From positions 1,488,001 to 1,552,000 of the forward strand of contig JARWSJ010000001.1 in assembly GCA_029906195.1 (NCBI GenBank): 64,000 nucleotides of DNA, in the 5' to 3' direction. Below the pieces are notes generated by a model, which was given only the letters and a program-made list of their open reading frames with translations, was not told where the DNA came from and did no database searches. Each line of letters starts with the position of its first letter. Position 1 is the first letter of the stretch. Both the position numbers and the translations under genes were made by a program. This DNA is from Chitinophagaceae bacterium 26-R-25. GTDB taxonomy: Bacteria > Bacteroidota > Bacteroidia > Chitinophagales > Chitinophagaceae. Shown here one piece after another: positions 9,714-18,967 of this stretch.

Positions 9714-11240
9714 ATGATTCTACAAAAAAGAACGCTATTGCTAGCAGGTTCACTGCTCTGTTATTTGAACAACAATGCACAAACTACTGGTGATGTAACG
9801 CTTACTATCAACGCAAAAAGAACATACCAGACCATCGACAACTTTGCAGCTTCAGATGCTTGGTCATGCCAGTTTGTTGGCAAATGGCCTTCTGAAAAAA
9901 AGAATGCAATAGCCGATTGGTTGTTCAGTATGGATACCGCTGCAAATGGCGCCCCCAAAGGAATTGGTCTTTCGATGTGGCGATACAATCTTGGAGCAGG
10001 AAGTGCACAGCAAGGTGACGGAAGCGGCATGAAAGATGAATGGAGAAGAGCAGAATCTTTTTTAGAATCAAATGGCACTTACAACTTCAATAACCAGGCA
10101 GGCCAGCAATGGTTTCTCACTGCGGCAAAACAAAGAGGTGTTTCGAAATTCCTGGCATTTGTAAACAGTCCCAACGTACAGTTTACAAAAAACAAGAAAG
10201 CCTCTGCAGAAAAAGGATTGAGCAACCTCGATAGCAATCAGTACCAAAATGTGGCAACAGACATTTGCAAATCGCTGGAAGGCCTGCGCAAAAAAACCGG
10301 CATTACATTCGACTACATCAGCCCTGTAAATGAGCCGCAGTGGGACTGGAGCGACTTTGGGCAGGAAGGAACACCATACAGCAACAAAGAAGTTGCTGCG
10401 TTAACAAAAGTATTGGGGAACACATTAAAAGATCAAAAGATTTCTACAAAAATATTATTGGGAGAAGCCGGATTGATCGCCTACCTGTATACCGATTACG
10501 ACAAACCAGGAAGAGGCAACCAGGTGCATGATTTCATGGAAAGGTCTTCTCCATTGTATGTGGGTGATGTAAAATCAGTAGCGCCTGTAATCTGCGCCCA
10601 CAGCTATTTCACCACATCTCCTTATTCGAAAGCCATTGAGTTAAGAAAACAACTCACCAATAAAATTGATTCCGTAAAAGGCTTGTCTTACTGGCAATCT
10701 GAATACTGCATATTAGGCGACAACAATGGCGAAATAGATGGTAACAAACGAGACACCGGAATGAAAGCAGCGCTATATCTCGCCAGCGTAATACACACGG
10801 ATCTCGTTTCAGCGAATGCTGCTGCATGGCAGTGGTGGTTGTCTATTTCTCCTTACGATTATAAAGACGGGCTTATCTATATCGATCAAAATAAAACAGT
10901 CGGCAATTACTACGACAGCAAAATGTTGTGGGCATTTGGTAACTACAGCCGCTTTGTAAGACCCGGCATGAAGCGCATTGAACTGGCTTCATCACAAACA
11001 GACAACAGCCTGCTTGCTTCTGGTTATATTGATCAGCAACAAAAGACGATCGTTGCTGTAGTCGTGAACAATAGCAAAGAAAAAAGAAAACTTAATCTGC
11101 AAGGGATTTCCGGCAAAAGAAAGAATGCACAGATAGAAACATACACAACAGATGCGACAAGAAAACTCGCAAAACAAACAGCAGGAGAAGCAGTGACCAT
11201 TGATCCACAAAGCGTAACCACATTGGTAATTCATCTATAA
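9714..11240 (+). CDS. Glycoside hydrolase family 30 (possible endo-beta-1,6-galactanase)
   Basis: Secreted retaining glycosidase of 508 residues with a signal peptide to about residue 22 (NNNAQ). The (beta/alpha)8 domain carries E207 in SPVNEPQWDW as the likely acid/base and E330 in YWQSEYC as the likely nucleophile. A beta-sandwich closes the C-terminus. GH30 includes beta-1,6-galactanases, glucuronoxylanases and glucosidases. The NEPQW motif and the GH35 beta-galactosidase downstream favour a galactanase, but the subfamily is inferred from motif and context only. It probably works with the GH35 enzyme on arabinogalactan side chains. Confidence 0.85.
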   Translation: MILQKRTLLLAGSLLCYLNNNAQTTGDVTLTINAKRTYQTIDNFAASDAWSCQFVGKWPSEKKNAIADWLFSMDTAANGAPKGIGLSMWRYNLGAGSAQQGDGSGMKDEWRRAESFLESNGTYNFNNQAGQQWFLTAAKQRGVSKFLAFVNSPNVQFTKNKKASAEKGLSNLDSNQYQNVATDICKSLEGLRKKTGITFDYISPVNEPQWDWSDFGQEGTPYSNKEVAALTKVLGNTLKDQKISTKILLGEAGLIAYLYTDYDKPGRGNQVHDFMERSSPLYVGDVKSVAPVICAHSYFTTSPYSKAIELRKQLTNKIDSVKGLSYWQSEYCILGDNNGEIDGNKRDTGMKAALYLASVIHTDLVSANAAAWQWWLSISPYDYKDGLIYIDQNKTVGNYYDSKMLWAFGNYSRFVRPGMKRIELASSQTDNSLLASGYIDQQQKTIVAVVVNNSKEKRKLNLQGISGKRKNAQIETYTTDATRKLAKQTAGEAVTIDPQSVTTLVIHL

Positions 11241-11309
11241 ACAACCGGCATCGCTTCTATCATAAGTTTTGACAAAGCAAAAAATTATCTGACCAAATAG
11301 ACAACGAAA

Positions 11310-13193
11310 ATGAAATTAGTTCGCTACGGAAAAAGAGCATTACAGGCATTGTTGCTGATGGCATTAATGTCGTCGGGACGTGATGCAATGGCACAAAAAC
11401 CAACTCACACATTCGCGACCGGAGATTCGACTTTTTTACTCGATGGAAAACCGTTTCAGCTGATTTCAGGTGAAATACACTATCCGCGTGTGCCCCGTGA
11501 AGCATGGCGGCAGCGAATGAAAATGGCAAAGGCAATGGGCTTGAATACGATTGGCACTTATGTTTTTTGGAACGTACACGAACCTCAAAAAGGACAATAC
11601 GATTTTAAAGGCAATAACGACATTGGCGAGTTTGTACAAATGGCCCAGGAAGAAGGCTTGTGGGTGGTATTGCGCCCGAGCCCTTATGTGTGCGCAGAGT
11701 GGGAGTTTGGCGGTTATCCATACTGGCTGCAAAATGAAAAAGGATTGGTGGTGCGCAGCAAGAATCCGCAGTACCTGCAAGCTTATCGAAACTACATCAT
11801 GCAGGTGGGCAAGCAATTGCAGCCGCATCTGATAACGCACGGCGGCAACATTATTCTTGTGCAAGTGGAGAATGAATACGGATCTTACGCAGCGGATAAA
11901 GAATATTTGAACATTAATAAAAAGATGTTCCAGGATGCAGGCTTTGATTGCGACCTATACACTTGCGATCCCGCAAAAGATGTTGCGAAGGGCAACCTTC
12001 CTGGCTTGATGCCAGCAGTAAACGGCCTTGATGATCCTGCGCAAATAAAGGCACTGGTAAGAAAATACAACAACGGCAAAGGGCCTTTCTATGTAGCTGA
12101 ATGGTATCCTGCCTGGTTCGACTGGTGGGGCCAACAGCATCACACAGTTGCTGCCGAAGATTATGCGGGCAAACTTGACACCATGCTTGCCGGTGGTATT
12201 TCCATCAACATGTACATGTTTCACGGCGGCACTTCACGCGACTTCATGAATGGTGCGAATTGTTACGACACTTCGTTCTACGAGCCGCAAACAAGCAGCT
12301 ACGACTACGATGCGCCGTTGGATGAAGCAGGTAATGCAACGCGAAAATTCATGATCTTCAGACAGGCAATTCAAAAGAATTTACCTGCGGGGCAAACATT
12401 GCCTGATGTACCTGCTGCAAAACCAACCATCACATTACCATCGATACGTTTTACACAGTCAACGAATGTATTCTCCATTTTGCCTGCCGGAGAACAATCC
12501 GCCACACCGCTCACATTCGAAGCGTTGAAGCAGCCTTATGGTTTTGTATTGTATCGCACCAAACAAAAAGGCGGAACGAAAGGCATGCTCTCTGTAAAAG
12601 AACTGCGTGACTATGGAATCGTATTTGTAAACGGCAAAAGAGTGGGAGTGCTCGACAGAAGATTTAAGCAAGATAGTCTTGAAGTCACTCTGCCAACGGG
12701 CACTGCAACCATTGATATCCTCGTTGAAAACATGGGCCGCATCAATTTCGGACCAAATCTTTTGAAGAACAACAAAGGCATTACGTCGCATGTTGCTTTG
12801 AATGGAAAAGAGTTGAAAGGCTGGACAATGTATTCATTGCCTTTCCAAAACGTAGACAATATTTCTTTTGCACAAAAACAAAATGCAACAGCGTCGCCAG
12901 CCATAAAGAAAGCAACATTTGATCTCACCACCACCGGGGATACCTACCTCGACATGCGTGAATGGGGCAAGGGCTCCGTTTGGATAAACGGCCACAACCT
13001 CGGCCGTTACTGGTCCATAGGCCCGCAACAAACTTTGTATGTTCCGGTTGAGTGGTTGAAGAAAGGTAAAAATGAAATTGTGGTGCTGGAACTATTAAGA
13101 CCTGATCAGCAAAATTTAAAAAGCTTAGCTAAACCAATTTTGAGTGAGCTGAGACCTGTGGGATCTGATATTTCGAGCACAGGCAAGCAGTAG
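11310..13193 (+). CDS. Glycoside hydrolase family 35 beta-galactosidase
   Basis: Exported beta-galactosidase of 627 residues with a signal peptide ending at DAMAQ. The TIM barrel starts with FQLISGEIHYPRVP. E189 in VENEYG is the predicted acid/base and E264 in YVAEWYPAWFDWWG the predicted nucleophile. C-terminal jelly-roll domains include GSVWINGHNLGRYW. It would remove terminal beta-galactose from oligosaccharides released by the GH30 enzyme encoded 69 bp upstream. It is the last gene of this utilisation locus, and the next gene is convergent. Confidence 0.93.
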   Translation: MKLVRYGKRALQALLLMALMSSGRDAMAQKPTHTFATGDSTFLLDGKPFQLISGEIHYPRVPREAWRQRMKMAKAMGLNTIGTYVFWNVHEPQKGQYDFKGNNDIGEFVQMAQEEGLWVVLRPSPYVCAEWEFGGYPYWLQNEKGLVVRSKNPQYLQAYRNYIMQVGKQLQPHLITHGGNIILVQVENEYGSYAADKEYLNINKKMFQDAGFDCDLYTCDPAKDVAKGNLPGLMPAVNGLDDPAQIKALVRKYNNGKGPFYVAEWYPAWFDWWGQQHHTVAAEDYAGKLDTMLAGGISINMYMFHGGTSRDFMNGANCYDTSFYEPQTSSYDYDAPLDEAGNATRKFMIFRQAIQKNLPAGQTLPDVPAAKPTITLPSIRFTQSTNVFSILPAGEQSATPLTFEALKQPYGFVLYRTKQKGGTKGMLSVKELRDYGIVFVNGKRVGVLDRRFKQDSLEVTLPTGTATIDILVENMGRINFGPNLLKNNKGITSHVALNGKELKGWTMYSLPFQNVDNISFAQKQNATASPAIKKATFDLTTTGDTYLDMREWGKGSVWINGHNLGRYWSIGPQQTLYVPVEWLKKGKNEIVVLELLRPDQQNLKSLAKPILSELRPVGSDISSTGKQ

Positions 13194-13276
13194 AAAGTTT
13201 ATGATTGAATGCGGTTCAGTATTGAAGATATTAGAGCTGCATTCTTGTTTTTGATCTTAGCATGGTGCAAGATATT

Positions 13277-13441
13277 TTAACCGCAAAGGACACAAAGTAG
13301 TTAGCTGCAGAATTGATTGCAAATCGCAAAGGCGCAAAGTAAAGAAGAGTTGTAAATCACAGAAACCCTCTTCTTTACTTTGCGCCCTCGTGATTTACAC
13401 AACGCTTCCGAAGTACATTCTTTGTGGACTTTGCGTTTAAA
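13277..13441. repeat. Nested CGCAAAG inverted-repeat element, probable two-way terminator
   Basis: A perfect 19-bp stem pairs 13331-13349 (GGCGCAAAGTAAAGAAGAG) with 13368-13386 around an 18-nt loop. Weaker outer arms of the CGCAAAG/CACAAAG type lie at 13277-13300 and 13420-13441. It fills most of the gap between two convergent genes (13193 and 13497), so it may end transcription from both sides. A related element lies at 37956-38077. Confidence 0.7.
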
Positions 13442-13496
13442 CATGGTAGCCTATCGGACGACTGTCAGTTTTTTATAGACATCTACTGACTTCCCC

Positions 13497-14060
13497 TCAC
13501 AAATATTTCACACCCGGCAACACCTCCAATTTACTACCTGCAATTCGTTTTAGATTATCATAATTATCCATCCCCAATTCCGCCTTGGAATAATAGATCG
13601 CTTCGTACAAATTTTTTTCCGGAAATATAAACAGGGAGTCTTTGTTCTCCACCCAATATTTGTAGTACTCCCATTTTATCTCAGAAGTGTGGGATTCTGT
13701 TTTGAAGAGAAGTCTTTTATCATCAAAGTAAAATTTGATGGCATTGTTTACTTGTGAGAGCTTTCGAATGGTGCGTATTTTCCAAAGTTTTCTTTTTTGT
13801 TTTGTAACCAGGAAAGAAAAAAACATCAGGACTAAAAAAACAACCAGCATCGAAAGGATTGCCGTTGTAGCAACTTTCGCTTGCACGACTGTTTGAGTAT
13901 CTGTCAAAAATTGTGATTCAATAAAAAGAAAAAGGAACGCGGCAACCATGTAGATCAGTCTTCGATACCGGGAGTATCTCACATACATTTCCCTGTCGAT
14001 TAAAAAGGACAGCTGGTCATTCAAATCAGGGGTCGCCCTGGGTAATTCAAGTGGTTTCAT
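13497..14060 (-). CDS. YcxB-like membrane protein
   Basis: A 187-residue protein with two membrane segments (about 35-52 and 62-86). A soluble C-terminal part contains TSEIKWEYYKYWVENKDSLF and KAELGMDNYDNLK, the pattern of the YcxB-like family. Function is unknown for the family. It stands alone, facing the GH35 gene tail to tail, with a long repeat element upstream of its start. No signal peptide is evident apart from the first membrane segment. Confidence 0.7.
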   Translation of the reverse strand: MKPLELPRATPDLNDQLSFLIDREMYVRYSRYRRLIYMVAAFLFLFIESQFLTDTQTVVQAKVATTAILSMLVVFLVLMFFSFLVTKQKRKLWKIRTIRKLSQVNNAIKFYFDDKRLLFKTESHTSEIKWEYYKYWVENKDSLFIFPEKNLYEAIYYSKAELGMDNYDNLKRIAGSKLEVLPGVKYL

Positions 14061-14137
14061 ATAGGATCGGATATTAAGACGTCAATTTAAAAAATCTTAT
14101 TGACATTCGGAAGCCTCTACAAGGAAACACTTAGTTT

Positions 14138-14367
14138 AATTGAGAATTGAAAGTTGAAAATGGAAAATGGAAACCGGAACGCAGATTTTCATGATTGTCA
14201 TGATTTGAAAGTTTTTTCATTTGATGATTGAACTTAAAATCTGTCGTAACCGGCACCTAATAATTTCAAATCATAAAAAATCATGACAATCATGAAAATC
14301 TGCGTTCCGTATTAGCTTCGCCCCGAAGCCCATTTTCAACTTTCAACTTTCAATTTTCAATTATTAA
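14138..14367. repeat. Mirrored heptad element enclosing GAACGCAG inverted repeats
   Basis: The left arm, about 14138-14173, is a run of 7-bp units (ATTGAAA, GTTGAAA, ATGGAAA). The right arm, about 14330-14370, is the reverse complement type (TTTCAAC units) and runs into the stop codon of the Lrp gene. Inside are inverted copies of a GAACGCAGATTTTCATGATT core at 14176-14210 and 14264-14308. The right copy carries an extra 10 bp. This fills the 307-bp gap between the YcxB-like gene and the Lrp gene. Confidence 0.8.
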
Positions 14368-14859
14368 TTATTTCTTCTTCTTCTTCACCGGTTGTCTCAG
14401 CGGAAACGCTGTCTCTACTTTACCTTCGGACAAAACAAACACCGATTGAACGGTACCTACATTCGGAAGCGTTGCGAGTTTATTCACCAAAAATTCATTG
14501 TACTCGTGCATGTCGCGAATGGCGATCTTTAAAATGAAATCAAACTCACCGGTCATGTGGTAGCATTCCATCACCTCCGCAAAATTGCTCGACTCTTTTT
14601 TGAAGTTGTTCAGCATCGTTTGCGAGTGCTCTTTCAAGTGGATAAGTGTGAAGCCAATCAGGCCCCTGTCAACCTTTGCGCGATCGAGAAGTGCCACATA
14701 GCCCTTGATAATTCCTTCCTTTTCCATGCGGCGAATTCGCTCATAAACAGGGGTGGGTGTCTTGCCGATTTTATCTGCTATCTCCTTGGTCGTCAACCTC
14801 GCATCGTGTTGCAATAGCTGCAAAATCCGGATATCATCATCCTGAAGTACATATGACAT
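14368..14859 (-). CDS. Lrp/AsnC family transcriptional regulator
   Basis: A 163-residue feast/famine regulator. The N-terminal winged HTH (about 5-65) contains LQLLQHDARLTTKEIADKIG and PVYERIRRMEKEGIIKGY. The ligand-binding RAM domain follows at about 70-150, with FDFILKIAIRDMHEYNEF. The C-terminus ends in a run of lysines encoded by a TTC repeat. It is transcribed away from threonine dehydrogenase and PEP synthase, and probably controls them in response to an amino acid. An inverted repeat at 14913-14938 between the two units is a candidate binding site. Confidence 0.93.
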   Translation of the reverse strand: MSYVLQDDDIRILQLLQHDARLTTKEIADKIGKTPTPVYERIRRMEKEGIIKGYVALLDRAKVDRGLIGFTLIHLKEHSQTMLNNFKKESSNFAEVMECYHMTGEFDFILKIAIRDMHEYNEFLVNKLATLPNVGTVQSVFVLSEGKVETAFPLRQPVKKKKK

Positions 14860-14912
14860 GACAGATATTTTTTCTACAAATATGAGAAATGATGGAAAAT
14901 AAAATTGTTTTT

Positions 14913-14938
14913 ATCTAAAAAAACTCGCGTTTTTAGAT
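14913..14938. promoter_or_regulatory. Candidate Lrp-type operator
   Basis: ATCTAAAAA (14913-14921) and TTTTTAGAT (14930-14938) form a perfect 9-bp inverted repeat with an 8-bp centre. It lies 54 bp upstream of the Lrp start and 78 bp upstream of the threonine dehydrogenase start. AT-rich imperfect palindromes in divergent promoters are usual Lrp-family sites. It is not shown that this protein binds here. Confidence 0.45.
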
Positions 14939-15016
14939 TTATATGCTGCGGATTTATAGTTAAGAAGTCATTTCATCCAAATGTGCAAAATTTGAGGTTC
15001 TAACGAGATTGAAACT

Positions 15017-16015
15017 ATGAAACAGGAAAAAATCCTTGTAATTGGTGCTTTTGGTCAGCTTGGAACCGAGCTTGTACCCGCACTCCGTGCCCTTTACGGT
15101 GAAGCAAATGTAATTGCTTCCGATGTTCGTCACCCTTCGTCTTTGAACGGTGTTCAAGGGCCGTTCGTATCCTTTGATGTACTGGAGAAAAAATCACTGG
15201 AAACAGTCGTAAAAAATCATCACGTCACTCAAATATATTTGCTGGCGGCCATGCTTAGCGCAACCGGCGAACAATTTCCCACAAAGGCTTGGGATTTGAA
15301 TATGCAGAGCCTGATCAATGTGCTGGAAGTGGCTAAGGATCAGCATCTTGACAGGGTTTTCTGGCCAAGTTCCATCGCTGTTTTCGGAAAGAGTTCTCCT
15401 AAAAAAGATTGTCCGCAGGACGGTCCTTTTGACCCGACAACTGTTTATGGAATCAGCAAAATTGCCGGAGAACACTGGTGCAATTACTACTATCAGAAAT
15501 ATGGTGTAGACGTTCGCTCCATTCGCTATCCAGGCCTGATCAGCTACACTGCAATGCCGGGTGGCGGAACAACTGATTATGCAGTTGACATTTTCCACCA
15601 GGCACTTGCCAAAAACGAGTACACCTGCTTCCTGCGCCAGGACACTACCTTGCCGATGATGTACATGCCCGATGCTGTTCGTGCAACACTTGAACTCATG
15701 GAAGCACCGGCCTACTTGATCAAGAACCGTCATTCATACAATATAGCAGGCGTCAGCTTTACTCCCGCTGAACTTGCCGAAGCCATCCGTACCTACCTGC
15801 CTGATTTTGCGATGAGTTATCACCCGGACAGCCGCCAATCCATTGCAGATTCGTGGCCGGATTCCATCGATGACACAACCGCTTTCAGGGATTGGGGATG
15901 GGAGGCCCGTTATGGAATTTCTGCCATGACAAGGGAAATGCTCCAGCACCTTGCTGCACGCTATCCCTCGACCGGTGAACGTTCAAAGCTCCTACACCCT
16001 GCCGTATTTGCGTAG
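15017..16015 (+). CDS. L-threonine 3-dehydrogenase, SDR type
   Basis: NAD-dependent oxidation of L-threonine to 2-amino-3-ketobutyrate, 332 residues. The Rossmann motif GAFGQLG (G10, G13, G16) is followed by S118/S119 in WPSSIAVFG and by Y144/K148 in VYGISK, the SDR catalytic set. GGGTTDYAVDIFHQAL and PMMYMPDAVRATLELMEAP mark the threonine-dehydrogenase-like epimerase group rather than sugar epimerases. It is divergent from the Lrp gene and 30 bp upstream of PEP synthase, so the pair is likely one operon turning amino-acid carbon toward gluconeogenesis. No ketobutyrate CoA ligase gene is in the window. Confidence 0.88.
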   Translation: MKQEKILVIGAFGQLGTELVPALRALYGEANVIASDVRHPSSLNGVQGPFVSFDVLEKKSLETVVKNHHVTQIYLLAAMLSATGEQFPTKAWDLNMQSLINVLEVAKDQHLDRVFWPSSIAVFGKSSPKKDCPQDGPFDPTTVYGISKIAGEHWCNYYYQKYGVDVRSIRYPGLISYTAMPGGGTTDYAVDIFHQALAKNEYTCFLRQDTTLPMMYMPDAVRATLELMEAPAYLIKNRHSYNIAGVSFTPAELAEAIRTYLPDFAMSYHPDSRQSIADSWPDSIDDTTAFRDWGWEARYGISAMTREMLQHLAARYPSTGERSKLLHPAVFA

Positions 16016-16045
16016 CTTTTCTTTCACCAAATAAATTGCTTGCTT

Positions 16046-18487
16046 ATGATGGATCAACGCATCATCCTGCCGCTTGAAAAAGTTGGATTACAGGATATAG
16101 CTATCGCCGGTGGCAAATGCGCCTCTCTCGGCGAAATGATCAGTAACCTTTCCAATCTCGGTGTTGAGATTCCGGGAGGCTTTGTGATCACAACGGACGC
16201 TTATCACCAGTTCCTCGAACAGAGCGGATTGGGAAATATGATCCAAGAGGAAATTGCACGTATTAATTTCGACAGTGTAGAATCGTTAAGAAGAAGCGGT
16301 TCAAAAATCAGGCATGCGATCAGCAACGCCAAGTTCCCGCATGAACTGAGCCACCGCATAATTGCAGCCTATGAAGAATTGTCGCATCGTTATGATCAGT
16401 CAGCAACAGACGTGGCCGTTCGTTCTTCCGCAACAGCGGAGGATTTGCCAGATGCTTCGTTCGCAGGACAACAGGAAAGTTTCCTGAACGTTCGTGGCCC
16501 TGCCGCATTGATCGACGCCGTGCGTAACTGTTTTGCATCACTGTTTACAGATCGTGCCATCAGCTATCGTCACCAATTCCATTTTGACATTTTGCAAGCG
16601 GGCCTTTCTGTGTGTGTGCAAAAAATGGTGCGTTCAGATCTGGCTTCATCAGGTGTTGCTTTTTCCATCGATACGGAATCAGGCTTCAAAGATGTTGTAT
16701 TGATCAACGGCGCATTTGGTCTCGGCGAACCGATTGTACAAGGTGCCATTTCACCAGACGAGTTCCTTGTTTTCAAACCCACTCGTCGCGCCGGCAAAGC
16801 ATCGATCATAGATAAAAAACTGGGCGTGAAAGATCAACTCATGATCTACGGCGATGATACTGATTCACGCACCCGCATGATCCCGACTGATAAAACGCAA
16901 CAGCAAACGTTCTGCTTAAAAGATGAGCAAGTGCTTCAACTGGCAGATTGGGTAATGCTGATCGAAGACTATTATTCAAACCTAAAAGGTCACTGGAGTC
17001 CGATGGACGTAGAGTGGGCGGTGGACGGCCTTTCAGGTAAATTATATATTGTACAGGCAAGACCCGAAACAATCCATTCACGCAAAGCCGCAGGAAAATT
17101 CACCAGATACGAAGCGGATACTTCATCTGCAAAACTGCTTTGCAAAGGCATTGCAGTAGGCGATGGCATTGCTTCCGGACGTGTGAACATCATGTACTCA
17201 CTTGATAAGCGAGTAGAAGGGCATGAGTTCCAGGCAGGTGATGTTTTAGTAACGGACATGACCGATCCTGACTGGGAGCCGATCATGAAAAAAGCCGCGG
17301 CCATCATTACCAACAAAGGAGGACGTACCTGCCACGCGGCCATTGTAGCCCGAGAAATGGGTGTGCCAGCAATCGTTGGTTGTGGCAACGCAACTGATTT
17401 GCTACAAGCGCAACAGCTCGTCACAGCAAGTTGCGCAGAAGGCGATGAAGGCTTTGTGTACGATGGCGAAGTGCCTGTAACCACAAAGGTTTCAGACATC
17501 AACGATCTTCCGTCAATCGATACACCGCTGATGTTGAACATCGGTTCTCCATCCATGGCGTTCAAATATGCGCACCTGCCACATCGCGGCGTGGGCCTGG
17601 CTCGTGAAGAATTTATCATCAACAATTTTATACAGGCGCATCCCTTGGCGTTGCTACATCATCAGTCATTGAATGATGCCAGCCTGAGCAATTCAATTCG
17701 CAAACTCACCCGTGGTTTTGCGAGTGAAAAAGAATATTTCATTCAGAAGCTTTCTTTCGGTGTAGCGAAAATTGCTGCTGCATTTTACCCGGAAAAAGTG
17801 ATCGTTCGTTTCTCTGATTTCAAGAGCAACGAATATTACAACCTGCTCGGCGGACATTATTTCGAACCATCAGAAGAAAACCCAATGATCGGTTGGAGAG
17901 GAGCGTCGCGTTATTATTCACCCGACTACAAACCCGCGTTCGGCTTGGAATGCGAAGCCATTCGCCACGTTCGTGAAGTGATGGGTCTTGATAATGTAGT
18001 AGTGATGATTCCGTTCTGCCGCACCGTTGAAGAACTAATGAAAGTTCAGGAAGTAATGAAAGAATATGGTCTTGAGCGCGGTCGGCATGGCTTGCAACTC
18101 TACCTCATGGCAGAGATTCCAAGCAACATCATTCTTGCCCGTGAGTTTGCCAAACACATTGATGGCTTCTCGATCGGCTCTAATGACCTGACGCAACTTA
18201 CGCTCGGACTCGATCGCGATTCTTCGCTCGTTGCACATCTCTACAACGAACGTAACCCTGCGGTGAAAGAGTTGCTGCGCATGCTTATCCGCACCGCGAA
18301 AGAATGCGGCGTGAAAGTGGGCATCTGCGGACAAGGCCCTTCCGATTTCCCTGACTTTGCCCAATTCCTTGTAGAAGAAGGCATAGACAGTATTTCCGTA
18401 ACACCGGATTCAGTTTTTAAAACCATCCAAGCGATCCATAACATAGAAAAAGCACCTGACCGGCAAAATGCCAGGTTGTTTGTTTGA
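16046..18487 (+). CDS. ppsA: Phosphoenolpyruvate synthase (pyruvate, water dikinase)
   Basis: Makes PEP from pyruvate and ATP, releasing AMP and phosphate, for gluconeogenesis. The ATG at 16046 gives 813 residues, the usual length. The N-terminal ATP-grasp part has GGKCASLGEM and AVRSSATAEDLPDASFAGQQES. The mobile domain has the phospho-carrier H430 in GGRTCHAAIVARE. The C-terminal PEP/pyruvate barrel ends with C761 in VGICGQGPSD. It follows threonine dehydrogenase closely and is followed by a GC-rich hairpin terminator, so the operon ends here. Confidence 0.95.
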   Translation: MMDQRIILPLEKVGLQDIAIAGGKCASLGEMISNLSNLGVEIPGGFVITTDAYHQFLEQSGLGNMIQEEIARINFDSVESLRRSGSKIRHAISNAKFPHELSHRIIAAYEELSHRYDQSATDVAVRSSATAEDLPDASFAGQQESFLNVRGPAALIDAVRNCFASLFTDRAISYRHQFHFDILQAGLSVCVQKMVRSDLASSGVAFSIDTESGFKDVVLINGAFGLGEPIVQGAISPDEFLVFKPTRRAGKASIIDKKLGVKDQLMIYGDDTDSRTRMIPTDKTQQQTFCLKDEQVLQLADWVMLIEDYYSNLKGHWSPMDVEWAVDGLSGKLYIVQARPETIHSRKAAGKFTRYEADTSSAKLLCKGIAVGDGIASGRVNIMYSLDKRVEGHEFQAGDVLVTDMTDPDWEPIMKKAAAIITNKGGRTCHAAIVAREMGVPAIVGCGNATDLLQAQQLVTASCAEGDEGFVYDGEVPVTTKVSDINDLPSIDTPLMLNIGSPSMAFKYAHLPHRGVGLAREEFIINNFIQAHPLALLHHQSLNDASLSNSIRKLTRGFASEKEYFIQKLSFGVAKIAAAFYPEKVIVRFSDFKSNEYYNLLGGHYFEPSEENPMIGWRGASRYYSPDYKPAFGLECEAIRHVREVMGLDNVVVMIPFCRTVEELMKVQEVMKEYGLERGRHGLQLYLMAEIPSNIILAREFAKHIDGFSIGSNDLTQLTLGLDRDSSLVAHLYNERNPAVKELLRMLIRTAKECGVKVGICGQGPSDFPDFAQFLVEEGIDSISVTPDSVFKTIQAIHNIEKAPDRQNARLFV

Positions 18488-18496
18488 GTTTCAGCC

Positions 18497-18521
18497 GGCC
18501 GCGAAAGCGGCCATTTTTTTT
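18497..18521 (+). terminator. Intrinsic terminator after PEP synthase
   Basis: GGCCGC, loop GAAA, GCGGCC, then A and eight T. The hairpin starts 9 bp after the ppsA stop codon. Confidence 0.93.
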
Positions 18522-18901
18522 AGAAATTAGGAGTTAGGATTTAGAAATTAGAGATAGCAGCGCGAAAGCGCAGGGTATCCAATCATCAGCCTCCAGCCCC
18601 AGAGGGGCGACATGTTAAATTTCGTGTCTTTAGACACCGAAAAATCATTAGCCCAACGAAGATTGCGGTTTTGTCGCACCATTTCGTTGCCGTTGGCAAC
18701 AAATTTAACATGTCGCCCCTCTGGGGCTGGCTCTAATTTTATACCTTCTTCCCCTTTCTACGAACATGTCGCCCCTTTGGGGCTTTGGTTCGCGATAAGC
18801 AACTATTCCCGCGTAATCGGCCACCAATTCCTAATTCCTAATTCTTAATTCGTAATTGCTTCCCCCAGCCTGATCGCCTATTAATTATTAATTATTAATT
18901 T
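18521..18901. repeat. Mirrored heptad element enclosing GGGGCGACA palindromes
   Basis: The left arm at 18521-18558 has ATTAGGA-type 7-bp units. The right arm at 18824-18858 has the complementary TCCTAAT type, followed by ATTAATT units to 18901. Inside, a perfect 29-bp inverted pair at 18594-18622 and 18701-18729 carries CAGCCCCAGAGGGGCGACA, and a third unit lies at 18764-18784. This accounts for most of the gap 18488-18967. The remainder holds the probable promoter of the FecR gene. Confidence 0.8.
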
Positions 18902-18934
18902 TTTTCCTCCCGAATAGTCCTATCTCTCCGCAGC

Positions 18935-18947
18935 GTTGTCTACTATA
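18935..18947 (+). promoter_or_regulatory. Possible ECF-type -10 region before fecR
   Basis: GTTGTCTACTATA ends 20 bp before the FecR ATG. It resembles the GTGTCT..CTATA boxes at 61301 and 62748 and the CGTCTATA box at 46121. The matching -35 motif of those sites is not seen here, so another sigma factor may be used. Confidence 0.3.
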
Positions 18948-18967
18948 TTATAAAGCCATAGATACCC

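Noticed and set aside
9506..9793. A 95-codon reading frame between susD and GH30
   Set aside because: It runs through the inverted repeat at 9510-9659, overlaps the GH30 start in another frame, and its basic, low-complexity product resembles no known protein.
9714..11240. GH30 product as glucuronoxylanase tied to the xylan cluster
   Set aside because: It lies 20 kb from the xylan genes, in an operon with a GH35 beta-galactosidase, and carries the NEPQW motif that better fits galactanase-like members. The choice is not certain.
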